A stretch of 36,444 nucleotides of DNA from positions 1 through 36,444 of the IMG/VR virus record IMGVR_UViG_3300032285_002215; one strand, 5' to 3'. The translations under genes and the position numbers were made by a program. Shown here piece after piece: positions 6,516 through 12,667 of this stretch. The DNA comes from a virus. The notes below the pieces were generated by a model. That model ran no database searches and was not told the DNA's origin. It worked only from the letters and a program-made list of their open reading frames with translations. Within the stretch, counting starts at the first letter, position 1; each line of letters opens with the position of its first letter.

Positions 6516-6658
6516 TACAGCCTCCCGAACGCAATAGCCAAAACAATTAACCCCAGGGCCAGAAACCCGACTACCGTTCGGTCATGCTTTTGCTTGCGCA
6601 ATTTGGCTGCTCTAATTTCCAACTCGGTCGGCTTGCGAACTGACGTAATGATGTCCAT
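6515..6658 (-). CDS. Small single-pass membrane protein (47 aa)
   Basis: The start chosen is the ATG at 6656-6658, preceded by AAGGGGGTTCTA; a longer frame extending to 6823 would swallow the neighbouring gene. The N-terminal half is charged (LEIRAAKLRKQKHDRT) and the C-terminus is one transmembrane helix (VVGFLALGLIVLAIAF). It follows another tiny membrane protein gene, with overlapping stop and start. Confidence 0.65.
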   Translation of the reverse strand: MDIITSVRKPTELEIRAAKLRKQKHDRTVVGFLALGLIVLAIAFGRL

Positions 6659-6804
6659 TAGAACCCCCTTACCAGTGCTACAACAAAGAGAACCGCAAAC
6701 AAGGCAAACACCGTCAAGTAAAACCGCTCCTCGGCCCGCGCGGCGTCCTGTTGCTTTTTCTCGTACTGCTTCAGTTCCTTCCAGGTTCGCTGTGACTTCA
6801 ACAT
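6658..6804 (-). CDS. Small single-pass membrane protein (48 aa)
   Basis: The gene begins with ATG at 6802-6804, overlapping the upstream stop (TAATG) and preceded by AAGGAGGCTTA. The product starts MLKSQRTWKELKQYEKKQQ, a charged helix, and ends with a transmembrane segment (YLTVFALFAVLFVVALV) and RGF. It has the same charged-helix plus membrane-helix plan as the next gene, so the two could be partners, for example in superinfection control or membrane anchoring of replication. This is a guess. Confidence 0.65.
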   Translation of the reverse strand: MLKSQRTWKELKQYEKKQQDAARAEERFYLTVFALFAVLFVVALVRGF

Positions 6805-7073
6805 TAAGCCTCCTTCGCGCCAAACAGCGCGCTCCACTTTCCGTTTACCACGGCAATTCTTGTCTTAACGCCGTTAGGGAATCGCTTTTTCAGCGCGTCA
6901 ATTGCAGTTGCCCGAATGCGGCGCGCCTCCTCCTTGCTTTCAGCCTCAATCGCCACAATCTGACCAGACTCCATGGCAATCGTTGCCGCGTCGTAGTCAA
7001 TGCGGGCAATCTTGCCGCGCTTTCCCAGCGTCGGACCAAACTCATCGCGATCTACGCACGTAAATTCTTTCAT
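6804..7073 (-). CDS. Hypothetical early protein (89 aa)
   Basis: The ATG follows GGGAGGTAAAGC and overlaps the upstream stop (ATGA). The product begins MKEFTCVDRDEFGPTLGKR and has a mixed alpha/beta pattern with a long charged helix (KEEARRIRATAIDALKKRF). No family is recognised. Confidence 0.65.
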   Translation of the reverse strand: MKEFTCVDRDEFGPTLGKRGKIARIDYDAATIAMESGQIVAIEAESKEEARRIRATAIDALKKRFPNGVKTRIAVVNGKWSALFGAKEA

Positions 7074-7462
7074 GCTTTACCTCCCTTCTTTGCTTTTCGT
7101 TTTGGATCTACCTGCGTGCCACGGCATCGGTAGCATTCGCCCCAGTGACCGTAACTGCCCGTGCCGCCACAGCGAACGCACTCAACGTATCCCGCCGCGT
7201 AGCGTTTGGCCCATTTGGCCGCATGCGCGGCTTCCGCCTGCGCCTGCTTACGTTGCGCTACGGCTTTGTCGGCAATTGCTTGCGCCGCGTGCGCTTCCGC
7301 AACGCGGTCATTTAGCCATTGCTTGGCGTGCGTATATGACACCTTCACTTGCTCTTGGAATTCATGCAAAAGCGCGTGGCCGCGCTCACATGAACAAGGA
7401 GACTCCTGGCGCGTAACGCCAAGAGCGCAACAGTCGTAGCCTTCCATCATTCCTGCGGCCAT
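7070..7462 (-). CDS. DnaJ-type zinc-finger protein
   Basis: I chose the ATG at 7460-7462, which carries the strong repeated leader GGAAGGAAGGAAGGCACAC; this gives 130 aa. An N-terminal cysteine cluster (YDCCALG, SPCSCERGH) is followed by a long Ala/Gln-rich helix and then CVRCGGTGSYGHWGECYRCRG, a pair of CxxCxGxG-like repeats as in the DnaJ zinc finger. The tail is very basic (KRKAKKGGKA). It may be an RNA- or DNA-binding adaptor. No J-domain is present. Confidence 0.7.
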   Translation of the reverse strand: MAAGMMEGYDCCALGVTRQESPCSCERGHALLHEFQEQVKVSYTHAKQWLNDRVAEAHAAQAIADKAVAQRKQAQAEAAHAAKWAKRYAAGYVECVRCGGTGSYGHWGECYRCRGTQVDPKRKAKKGGKA

Positions 7463-7482
7463 GTGTGCCTTCCTTCCTTCCT
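7460..7482 (-). repeat. Leader repeat copy 2 (start codon plus SD)
   Basis: These 23 bases are identical to 4667-4689 and contain the ATG and three overlapping AAGG units. A hairpin lies just upstream, as in copy 1. Confidence 0.8.
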
Positions 7483-7495
7483 GGGCCTGGGATAC

Positions 7496-7530
7496 ATCCC
7501 CTGGCTGAGACAACCCTACAGCCAGGGGAT
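7496..7530 (-). other. Intergenic hairpin in the early operon
   Basis: A perfect 12-bp stem pairs ATCCCCTGGCTG with CAGCCAGGGGAT around an 11-nt loop, 19 nt after the stop at 7550. No U-run follows, so it is not a standard intrinsic terminator. Its placement matches the hairpins at 792-838 and 4692-4733. Confidence 0.75.
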
Positions 7531-7549
7531 AACCCGCGTCAACCCCCCA

Positions 7550-7873
7550 TTACTTGGGCCAGACCGTCACAATCCCGTTGCTAGATTCCTTGAACCGATA
7601 TCCCGACGGTGGCCCTTGCTTTCTTAGGGCCTTAAGCGTCCGCCTGGCTGCCGCGTGCAGGTTTCCTAGGCCAGGGATAAATCCGTTGGCGCTGGCGTAG
7701 TAAGAGGCATCGCTCACTAGATCGTTGAGCGCCTCAAGATCTAGCGAAACCACATACTGGCTTTTAAGTTCCTCAATGACTTCCCCAGTCTGGCCGCATT
7801 CGCGGTAGACATGATCGTCATAGAACACCTTGCCAATGCGGTACTCGGCGCGGGGGCTGTCACCCCCCGCCAT
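7550..7873 (-). CDS. Hypothetical early protein (107 aa)
   Basis: The ATG at 7871-7873 is preceded by GGAGGTGGGCGTA and overlaps the upstream stop (TAATG). The protein starts MAGGDSPRAEYRIGKVFYDD and has a helical middle (LDLEALNDLVSDASYYASAN) and a basic C-terminal half ending VTVWPK. No domain is recognised. Confidence 0.65.
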   Translation of the reverse strand: MAGGDSPRAEYRIGKVFYDDHVYRECGQTGEVIEELKSQYVVSLDLEALNDLVSDASYYASANGFIPGLGNLHAAARRTLKALRKQGPPSGYRFKESSNGIVTVWPK

Positions 7874-8049
7874 TACGCCCACCTCCGCGCGTGGCGGCCG
7901 CGCTGGGCCGAACAGGTGGCGCATCGCACCGCGCCCTTGGCGTCGGGCAGGGCCGCGCCGTGCCGACTATTGTTTGGGCAGATGGGTTGCATCTGCTCAC
8001 GAAGGGCTGCCATCGCGGCGGCCCAACCGTTAGTTTCAGGAGCCTTCAT
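7873..8049 (-). CDS. Small CxxC protein, first gene of the early operon (58 aa)
   Basis: An ATG at 8047-8049 is preceded by GGAGGTATCAGG. The frame encodes MKAPETNGWAAAMAALREQ, then ICPNNSRHG and VRCATCSAQRGRHARRW, and ends with a TAA overlapping the next ATG. The CxxC pair with an earlier Cys/His suggests a small zinc knuckle. It is the first gene after the gap with the TATAAT box, hence the presumed first gene of the early transcript. Confidence 0.7.
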   Translation of the reverse strand: MKAPETNGWAAAMAALREQMQPICPNNSRHGAALPDAKGAVRCATCSAQRGRHARRWA

Positions 8050-8109
8050 CCTGATACCTCCATGACCTGGGCGGACTTGTTGGTCCTCTTACCCTTTCGG
8101 TCTACGACA

Positions 8110-8115
8110 ATTATA
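8110..8115 (-). promoter_or_regulatory. Candidate early promoter -10 box
   Basis: A perfect TATAAT on the minus strand lies about 60 nt before the first gene of the early operon, in the largest AT-rich gap of this half (8050-8202). The expected -35 region is an A-run with no good TTGACA match, so an activator or phage factor may be needed. The decamer GCAAAAACCC occurs twice on the same strand upstream of the box, at 8122-8131 and 8194-8203, and could be a binding site. Confidence 0.5.
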
Positions 8116-8202
8116 TCAAACGGGTTTTTGCGTTTTTTATTTGTTGAGCGTGGAGTTTGAAATCATCACGCACAAAAAATAGGGGCTTGACAAGGGTTTT
8201 TG

Positions 8203-9396
8203 CTATTCCTGACAACTCAACACTGCAAGGTCTTCCCAACCCTTTTTTGTCAAGACAAACGTCAACACGCCTGACGGTGAGTCGCCTATGCCGTAGCGTT
8301 CAGTGAACCATTGAGAACCAGAGTCCAACGCTGGGCATTGCATCCATGTTCGTCGGCCAACTGTTGCCAACTGGAACGAATGGTAGTGGCCCGTCAACAA
8401 AATATCGGCATCGCCGATTGCGGTCTGACCAAGGGCTTGACCGCTCCACCATTTCTGCACGCGGGCTGCTGGCGTTGCGCCAGAACCTGACTGATGCCCG
8501 TGAGCCATACCAATAATCGGGCCGTCAGTAATTGGTTGAATCGTTTGCGTTAGGCCTTGCGCAATTACAAACTTCACATGTCCAAACGCTTCTGGATTCG
8601 CTCCAAGAATGTCAGCCGCCATTTCTACAATTGCCAGATCATCGTTGTCGGTTGGGCCAGTTATGACTGGGCGCTGCTCGCCGTGGTTGCCTGGAACTGC
8701 GGCAACCACAATAGAACCCAGGCCTGGCAATTTGCTCCATCGCACTAAGGCTTCAACAAGAAGTCGCCGCATGACTCGCACCTGCTGACCGTGATCCAAT
8801 TCGGCCGTGAATGCCTGGTTGGCGTAATGTCCAGCAACCTGCTCAACCAAGTCGCCAAGGCATGTGACAAGTAGGCCGCCAAGCGGTCGCCCTTGTCGGC
8901 GCAACTCTGACCATCGCTCTTCAACTTGCGCCATCGCAACGCTGAAACGATCAATGGTCGCTGCCGTGCCTTCTTTGCCAATCTGCAAATCGCCCAGCAC
9001 CACCGTGAGCATGGATTCGCCTGGCGTGTCTGGCAACGCTTTTGGCTTGCGTCGCTTGACCATGCGCTCCAGGGCTTCATCAACTCCAGAGCCAGCCTTT
9101 TTTAAACTGACATCTGCGCGAAAATAAAACGCCCGTTGGAGTCCCTCTGCTGTCGGGGTGTCCCACGAGCGCACGCTTACCGTGTCTTTGGCCACGTCGT
9201 AAATGTTTGGGTCTAATCCCAGTTCCGTTAACACTAGCGACCAGTCTGGTTCCTGAGTAAACGATCTAGCGGTTATCTGGCCGCTGCTGCCGTTGAGAAC
9301 CATTCCTGGTTCCCACCCTTCTGGATGCTTTCGTTTTGGCGACCGCGCATCCATCTGTTGCTGAAGCGCCAACAAATCTTTTAGTCGCTCCGTCAT
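8203..9396 (-). CDS. Calcineurin-like metallophosphoesterase
   Basis: The start is the ATG at 9394-9396, overlapping the upstream stop (ATGA), giving 397 aa. After an about 120-aa N-terminal region, the metal-binding motifs occur in order: VVLGDLQIGK, CLGDLVE, VPGNHGE, GMAHGHQ and LTGHYHS. This is the signature of two-metal phosphoesterases such as Mre11/SbcD. In phages such proteins are thought to act on DNA or nucleotides, and may process ends with the host. The first motif has GDLQ in place of the usual GDxH, so one metal ligand differs. It stands apart between the lysis genes and the early operon. Confidence 0.8.
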   Translation of the reverse strand: MTERLKDLLALQQQMDARSPKRKHPEGWEPGMVLNGSSGQITARSFTQEPDWSLVLTELGLDPNIYDVAKDTVSVRSWDTPTAEGLQRAFYFRADVSLKKAGSGVDEALERMVKRRKPKALPDTPGESMLTVVLGDLQIGKEGTAATIDRFSVAMAQVEERWSELRRQGRPLGGLLVTCLGDLVEQVAGHYANQAFTAELDHGQQVRVMRRLLVEALVRWSKLPGLGSIVVAAVPGNHGEQRPVITGPTDNDDLAIVEMAADILGANPEAFGHVKFVIAQGLTQTIQPITDGPIIGMAHGHQSGSGATPAARVQKWWSGQALGQTAIGDADILLTGHYHSFQLATVGRRTWMQCPALDSGSQWFTERYGIGDSPSGVLTFVLTKKGWEDLAVLSCQE

Positions 9397-9620
9397 TCGT
9401 AGCACCCACAATTCTTTCTCCGATGTCTTGCGACAACGGCTTGGCCAACGTTGACACCTTTTTGTTTTAGGTAAATAGAAATGGCCGTCGCGGTAATGTC
9501 CCCGTGTCCCAGGGCCTCATCAACCGTGGCGGCCAATTCCTGATCCGTCAACTTTTGCCTCCAGCACTTTGACCGCACAACGGCCGAAAGCGCGCGCATA
9601 ACGTCCAACTCGTTTGTCAT
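9393..9620 (-). CDS. Small helical protein (75 aa)
   Basis: The ATG follows AAGGGAGGCAATAC. The sequence (VRSKCWRQKLTDQELAATV, then HGDITATAISIYLKQKGV) looks like a compact helix-turn-helix fold with a basic Cys-containing tail (RHRRKNCGCYE). Translational coupling to the phosphoesterase is likely from the four-base overlap. A DNA-binding role for the pair is inferred. Confidence 0.6.
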   Translation of the reverse strand: MTNELDVMRALSAVVRSKCWRQKLTDQELAATVDEALGHGDITATAISIYLKQKGVNVGQAVVARHRRKNCGCYE

Positions 9621-9645
9621 GTATTGCCTCCCTTGTACTGCTTAA

Positions 9646-9915
9646 TTAGCGATTGCCTATTACCAGCAACTGAACCGTAATTGTGGTCACGGCAACAATA
9701 CCCCACAACTCCGCCAGGGGCGGAAGAATAAATTCTGTTGGCCCCGCTGCTGAGTCCAAACCTAGCCCAGTTGTTGCGGTGACATCGCTTCCGCCAATGA
9801 TGCACGCAGTCGCATTCGGGTTGTGAATCCATACGCGGCAACCATCAGAATCAGCGGCCACCAAAAGACTTGCTGCCGTTGTAACCGACGGCCTTGACGA
9901 TGTAACAAACGCCAT
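9646..9915 (-). CDS. Small beta-rich protein, possibly a virion decoration (89 aa)
   Basis: The product (MAFVTSSRPSVTTAASLLV) reads as a single small beta domain with alternating hydrophobic strands (GCRVWIHNPNATACIIGG, ELWGIVAVTTITVQLLVIG). Similar small proteins occur near tail or lysis genes of many phages, and I regard a structural role as the best guess. The stop of the endolysin gene abuts its ATG, and AGGA lies upstream. Confidence 0.55.
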   Translation of the reverse strand: MAFVTSSRPSVTTAASLLVAADSDGCRVWIHNPNATACIIGGSDVTATTGLGLDSAAGPTEFILPPLAELWGIVAVTTITVQLLVIGNR

Positions 9916-11082
9916 TTAATTTCCTGCTTTCTTTACGCCGAACTGAGAATCATTCGGATTGAGGAAGCGTACCACCACGTTTAACGCTGCGGCCAACCCT
10001 CCCGAAATCACAACCTTAAAATCCCCTGAACTCATATCCAGCAACGGTGAACCAGTTGCCAACATCATTGCAATGCAGGTACTAAGGAACACCCTGGCCG
10101 CTTCTAGCAGGGCCTCATCCAGTCCCGTGCTGTCTTTAATGGCCTTGATTACTCCAACAATGCGACTCATTCCACTTTGTCCTTTCGTTGATTCAACTGC
10201 TTGCCCAATGGCCTTGGCGGCTTCGCCCGCCTTTTCTGCCCAGTCAACCTGCTCAAGGCCAGAAACGGCCTTCTGAAGGGCTGGGTCAATTTCTACTGGT
10301 CTAGCCGCCTCTTTCGCCGTAACGGCGCTCTCCGTGGCGGAAATCGGGGTGTTTGAGGCGGGCGGGGTGGGGGTTTGCACCCCACTTACGGTCGGCGCGC
10401 TCACAGGCACGCTCGCCGAACCCGCCCCTGAGTCGCCTGCGGCCTTTTTGGCGTAGGTAACAATGAGCAAACATTTGTAGTCGTCGGAGACTTTGCCAGC
10501 CTTGACCTTGCTGTTGGCAATCTGGCGCAACTGGGCTTCCGTAACGGCAACTGCGTATTGCTCGGATGGATTTTTTTCGTCTCGCGTTGGGCAAGCCCAC
10601 TGCCAGCCGTGATCGGCGCACCAGCCCGCGCTCGTCATGTGGCCGTAGCCAGCCTTCAAATGGGCTGGGTCTTTCTTGGCCCACCACTTCGCCCAACCGT
10701 CGTGCCATTTGCTGATATGAACTCCAGCGGGGTAGCCAATTGGCTGTTGAACCCATACGCACAATGCAGCGCCAGCCTTGGCGGCCTGCATCGCATCGTC
10801 CCAACTCTTGGCATACCGTGCATGTCCGCCCAACACCGCTACGGTTTTGGCAATTTCTGCCAATGATCCGCCAGCATCACTGACCCCTTGCTTATCTTTT
10901 CTGCCTGTTGCTTTTTCAAACGCCGCCACACCGTCGGCCGCCGAATAATCAACTTCATACCCGCTTGCCCATGAAACTGCGGCGGCTGCCGATGACCAGG
11001 AGCAATCGTCCAAAATTTGCGCGGTCCCCTTGAGTCGGGCTTCCGCGTCGGCATAGAGTTGTGACTTAACTTTGTATTTCAC
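9916..11082 (-). CDS. Endolysin: C39/papain-like peptidase fused to a holin-like membrane domain
   Basis: The 388-aa protein has an N-terminal peptidase-like domain with DDCSWSSAAAAVSW, where Cys27 is the likely nucleophile, and a later His-containing KAGYGHMTSAGW. The order Cys then His fits cysteine peptidases of the C39-like group used as phage endolysins. A Pro/Thr/Ser-rich linker (about residues 220-260) leads to a helical part and two hydrophobic segments near the C-terminus (FLSTCIAMMLATGSPLLDM and VVISGGLAAALNVVVRFL), ending NPNDSQFG as in some phage holins. A wall hydrolase and a membrane domain in one chain is unusual. A GTG start overlaps the upstream stop (GTGA) after AAAGGAAAATG. 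Confidence 0.65.
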   Translation of the reverse strand: MKYKVKSQLYADAEARLKGTAQILDDCSWSSAAAAVSWASGYEVDYSAADGVAAFEKATGRKDKQGVSDAGGSLAEIAKTVAVLGGHARYAKSWDDAMQAAKAGAALCVWVQQPIGYPAGVHISKWHDGWAKWWAKKDPAHLKAGYGHMTSAGWCADHGWQWACPTRDEKNPSEQYAVAVTEAQLRQIANSKVKAGKVSDDYKCLLIVTYAKKAAGDSGAGSASVPVSAPTVSGVQTPTPPASNTPISATESAVTAKEAARPVEIDPALQKAVSGLEQVDWAEKAGEAAKAIGQAVESTKGQSGMSRIVGVIKAIKDSTGLDEALLEAARVFLSTCIAMMLATGSPLLDMSSGDFKVVISGGLAAALNVVVRFLNPNDSQFGVKKAGN

Positions 11083-11333
11083 TTTTCATTTTCCTTTTTG
11101 ATCAAGACGGCTATAGCCCTACCCGCTGCCTCAAAATCCAACGCCGCGCTGACTGGATGTCCGTCGGTAACCCCTTCCGCATACTCGTTTCCGTCGGCTG
11201 CGCGCTTCCAAAGCGTTCCGCCAAAGGCCGTATTGTTTTCATTTGGCACAACGGCAACCCACTCATCGGGGGCCGTATCTACGCGCGTCCAACCCTGAGC
11301 GTGCAACTCTTCAATGTGATCCGTTGCGGTCAT
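11079..11333 (-). CDS. Hypothetical protein in lysis cassette (84 aa)
   Basis: The ATG at 11331-11333 follows GGGGGAGGAATTC, which makes it the better start than the ATG five codons upstream. The product (MTATDHIEELHAQGWTRVD) is soluble and acidic, with no membrane segment. It lies between a holin-like gene and the endolysin, so a lysis-timing or accessory role is possible, but only by position. Confidence 0.6.
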   Translation of the reverse strand: MTATDHIEELHAQGWTRVDTAPDEWVAVVPNENNTAFGGTLWKRAADGNEYAEGVTDGHPVSAALDFEAAGRAIAVLIKKENEK

Positions 11334-11515
11334 GAATTCCTCCCCCATCGGAGCGGCCCAGTCAACAGCCAGATGGCCAACAAAACCAGGATAGCGCCGC
11401 CAATGCTGTCTTTAGTTGCACCGTCAGGAGTTACGGCCCAGGCAACGGCCATGCCTAGCCACGTCCAGGCAGATGACGATGCGTCAAGAATTGCGTCTAC
11501 GATTTTTTGCTTCAT
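11330..11515 (-). CDS. Holin-like membrane protein (61 aa)
   Basis: The protein has two hydrophobic segments, AWTWLGMAVAWAV (about 16-28) and GGAILVLLAIWLLTG (about 39-53), separated by a charged turn (TPDGATKDS), and a short basic tail (RWGRNS). Size, topology and neighbours fit a small two-helix holin that would permeabilise the membrane for the endolysin. The start overlaps the previous gene's end by 32 nt. Confidence 0.6.
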   Translation of the reverse strand: MKQKIVDAILDASSSAWTWLGMAVAWAVTPDGATKDSIGGAILVLLAIWLLTGPLRWGRNS

Positions 11516-12482
11516 TCCGATTTACCTTTCCGCCTCCATTTGACGGTGTTGGACCGTTACCGCGCGCTGCCGCAACTGCGGCTGCGGCTTGAGCAACTTG
11601 TGTAATAACGATTGCGGGAACAATTGTACGCGCTGCCTCTTTCTTTTGTTCTGGGCTGAGATCTTTACCCAATGAGGTAATGGCCGAAACCGCCTGGTCT
11701 ACGGCATGGATTGGGTTGGGCAACTCAATGCCCAAAAATTCTGGGGCCACATACGGCTCTGGAGTAGGTATTGAAGTGTCTGTTGCACTCGGCGTAGGTG
11801 TCGGGGTTGGGGTTGCTGTTGGGGTCGGTGTCGGAGTAGGTGTCGGAGTAGGTGTCGGGGTAGGTGTAGGCGTAGGTGTCAGAGTCGGGGTAGGGGTTGG
11901 TTCCACGGTTTGACTTGGCTCTGGCGTTGCCGTTGGGGTATCTGTTGGTGTTGGAGTCGGTGTTTCGGTAGGCGATGGCTCTACCGTTGGCAAATCCGAA
12001 GGGATTGGTGATGGGTTCAACACGGGCGGGTTGGGGTCCAGTATTAACGGCAAATTTGTAATCAACTGGTACTGATGGCCTTCATCAAACGGCTCTTCTG
12101 GGTGCAAGCAACCTTGGTCCGTGCATGGGCCAAATTTTCCTGCTCGCAATCGGTACACGCCTGGCTGCAAAACAATTTCAATAAACGAATTCCACGATTG
12201 ACCGCTACGTCGTGGATCATCATCGTTGACGGCAAGCAATTCGCCTTGGTCGTTATATACCCACAACACGCTGTCTTGAAATGGCGGAGATGGACACCAG
12301 TAACCGTCAGTGTCTGGACACAAATCAGTTTCGGCCGTAAATGTAATCTCTGAATCAACCACTACAAAAAAATCCATGGTGTGACCCACCGTTACCGAAT
12401 GCGTTTCTGGTTCGGCGCGTACAGCCACAACCGAACTCATTAAAAGGAGCGCGGACATAAGCGGAAAGAGCGTACTGCGCAT
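11484..12482 (-). CDS. Secreted protein with beta-domain and long Thr-Pro linker
   Basis: The start is the ATG at 12480-12482 overlapping the upstream stop (TAATG), giving 332 aa. A signal peptide (MRSTLFPLMSALLLMSSVV, cleavage likely after VRA near residue 23) precedes a beta-rich domain with VLWVYNDQGELLAVNDDD and PGVYRLRAGKFG, reminiscent of PPC-type accessory domains of secreted enzymes, with paired cysteines. Then come about 85 residues dominated by Thr-Pro repeats, encoded by a GGTGTx-type tandem repeat (about 11755-12025). The C-terminal part has a hydrophobic Ala-rich helix and a basic tail. Thr-Pro linkers are typical of extracellular bacterial proteins. The gene sits in the lysis cassette; function unknown. 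Confidence 0.75.
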   Translation of the reverse strand: MRSTLFPLMSALLLMSSVVAVRAEPETHSVTVGHTMDFFVVVDSEITFTAETDLCPDTDGYWCPSPPFQDSVLWVYNDQGELLAVNDDDPRRSGQSWNSFIEIVLQPGVYRLRAGKFGPCTDQGCLHPEEPFDEGHQYQLITNLPLILDPNPPVLNPSPIPSDLPTVEPSPTETPTPTPTDTPTATPEPSQTVEPTPTPTLTPTPTPTPTPTPTPTPTPTPTATPTPTPTPSATDTSIPTPEPYVAPEFLGIELPNPIHAVDQAVSAITSLGKDLSPEQKKEAARTIVPAIVITQVAQAAAAVAAARGNGPTPSNGGGKVNRNEAKNRRRNS

Positions 12483-12667
12483 TACTTGCCCTGGGACTGA
12501 AGCCACGCCAGGATTGCGCCTATCCCTCCAACGCCAAGAAACGCCCCAATGGCCTTAAGCACCGTGAGGCCGCCCTTCATCTGATCAATTTCTGACTGGA
12601 GTTTGTCAATTTTCATTGACTGGGAATCCAGGCGGGCAATAATTGCGTCTACATCGCTGCGCGTCAT
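12482..12667 (-). CDS. XhlA-like coiled-coil membrane protein (61 aa)
   Basis: The N-terminal half is a heptad-like coiled coil (DAIIARLDSQSMKIDKLQ, EIDQMKGGL) followed by one transmembrane helix (AIGAFLGVGGIGAILAWL). This is the plan of XhlA/hemolysin-type proteins that assist holins. The start overlaps the fibre stop (ATGA). It is the first gene of the lysis cassette. Confidence 0.65.
   Translation of the reverse strand: MTRSDVDAIIARLDSQSMKIDKLQSEIDQMKGGLTVLKAIGAFLGVGGIGAILAWLQSQGK

Noticed and set aside
8187-8192. TTGACA on the plus strand as a -35 box
   Set aside because: No -10 box lies at a usual distance, and it would drive transcription against every gene in the window.
11680-11913. 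Gly-Val repeat protein on the plus strand
   Set aside because: It is the antisense shadow of the Thr-Pro tract of the secreted protein.
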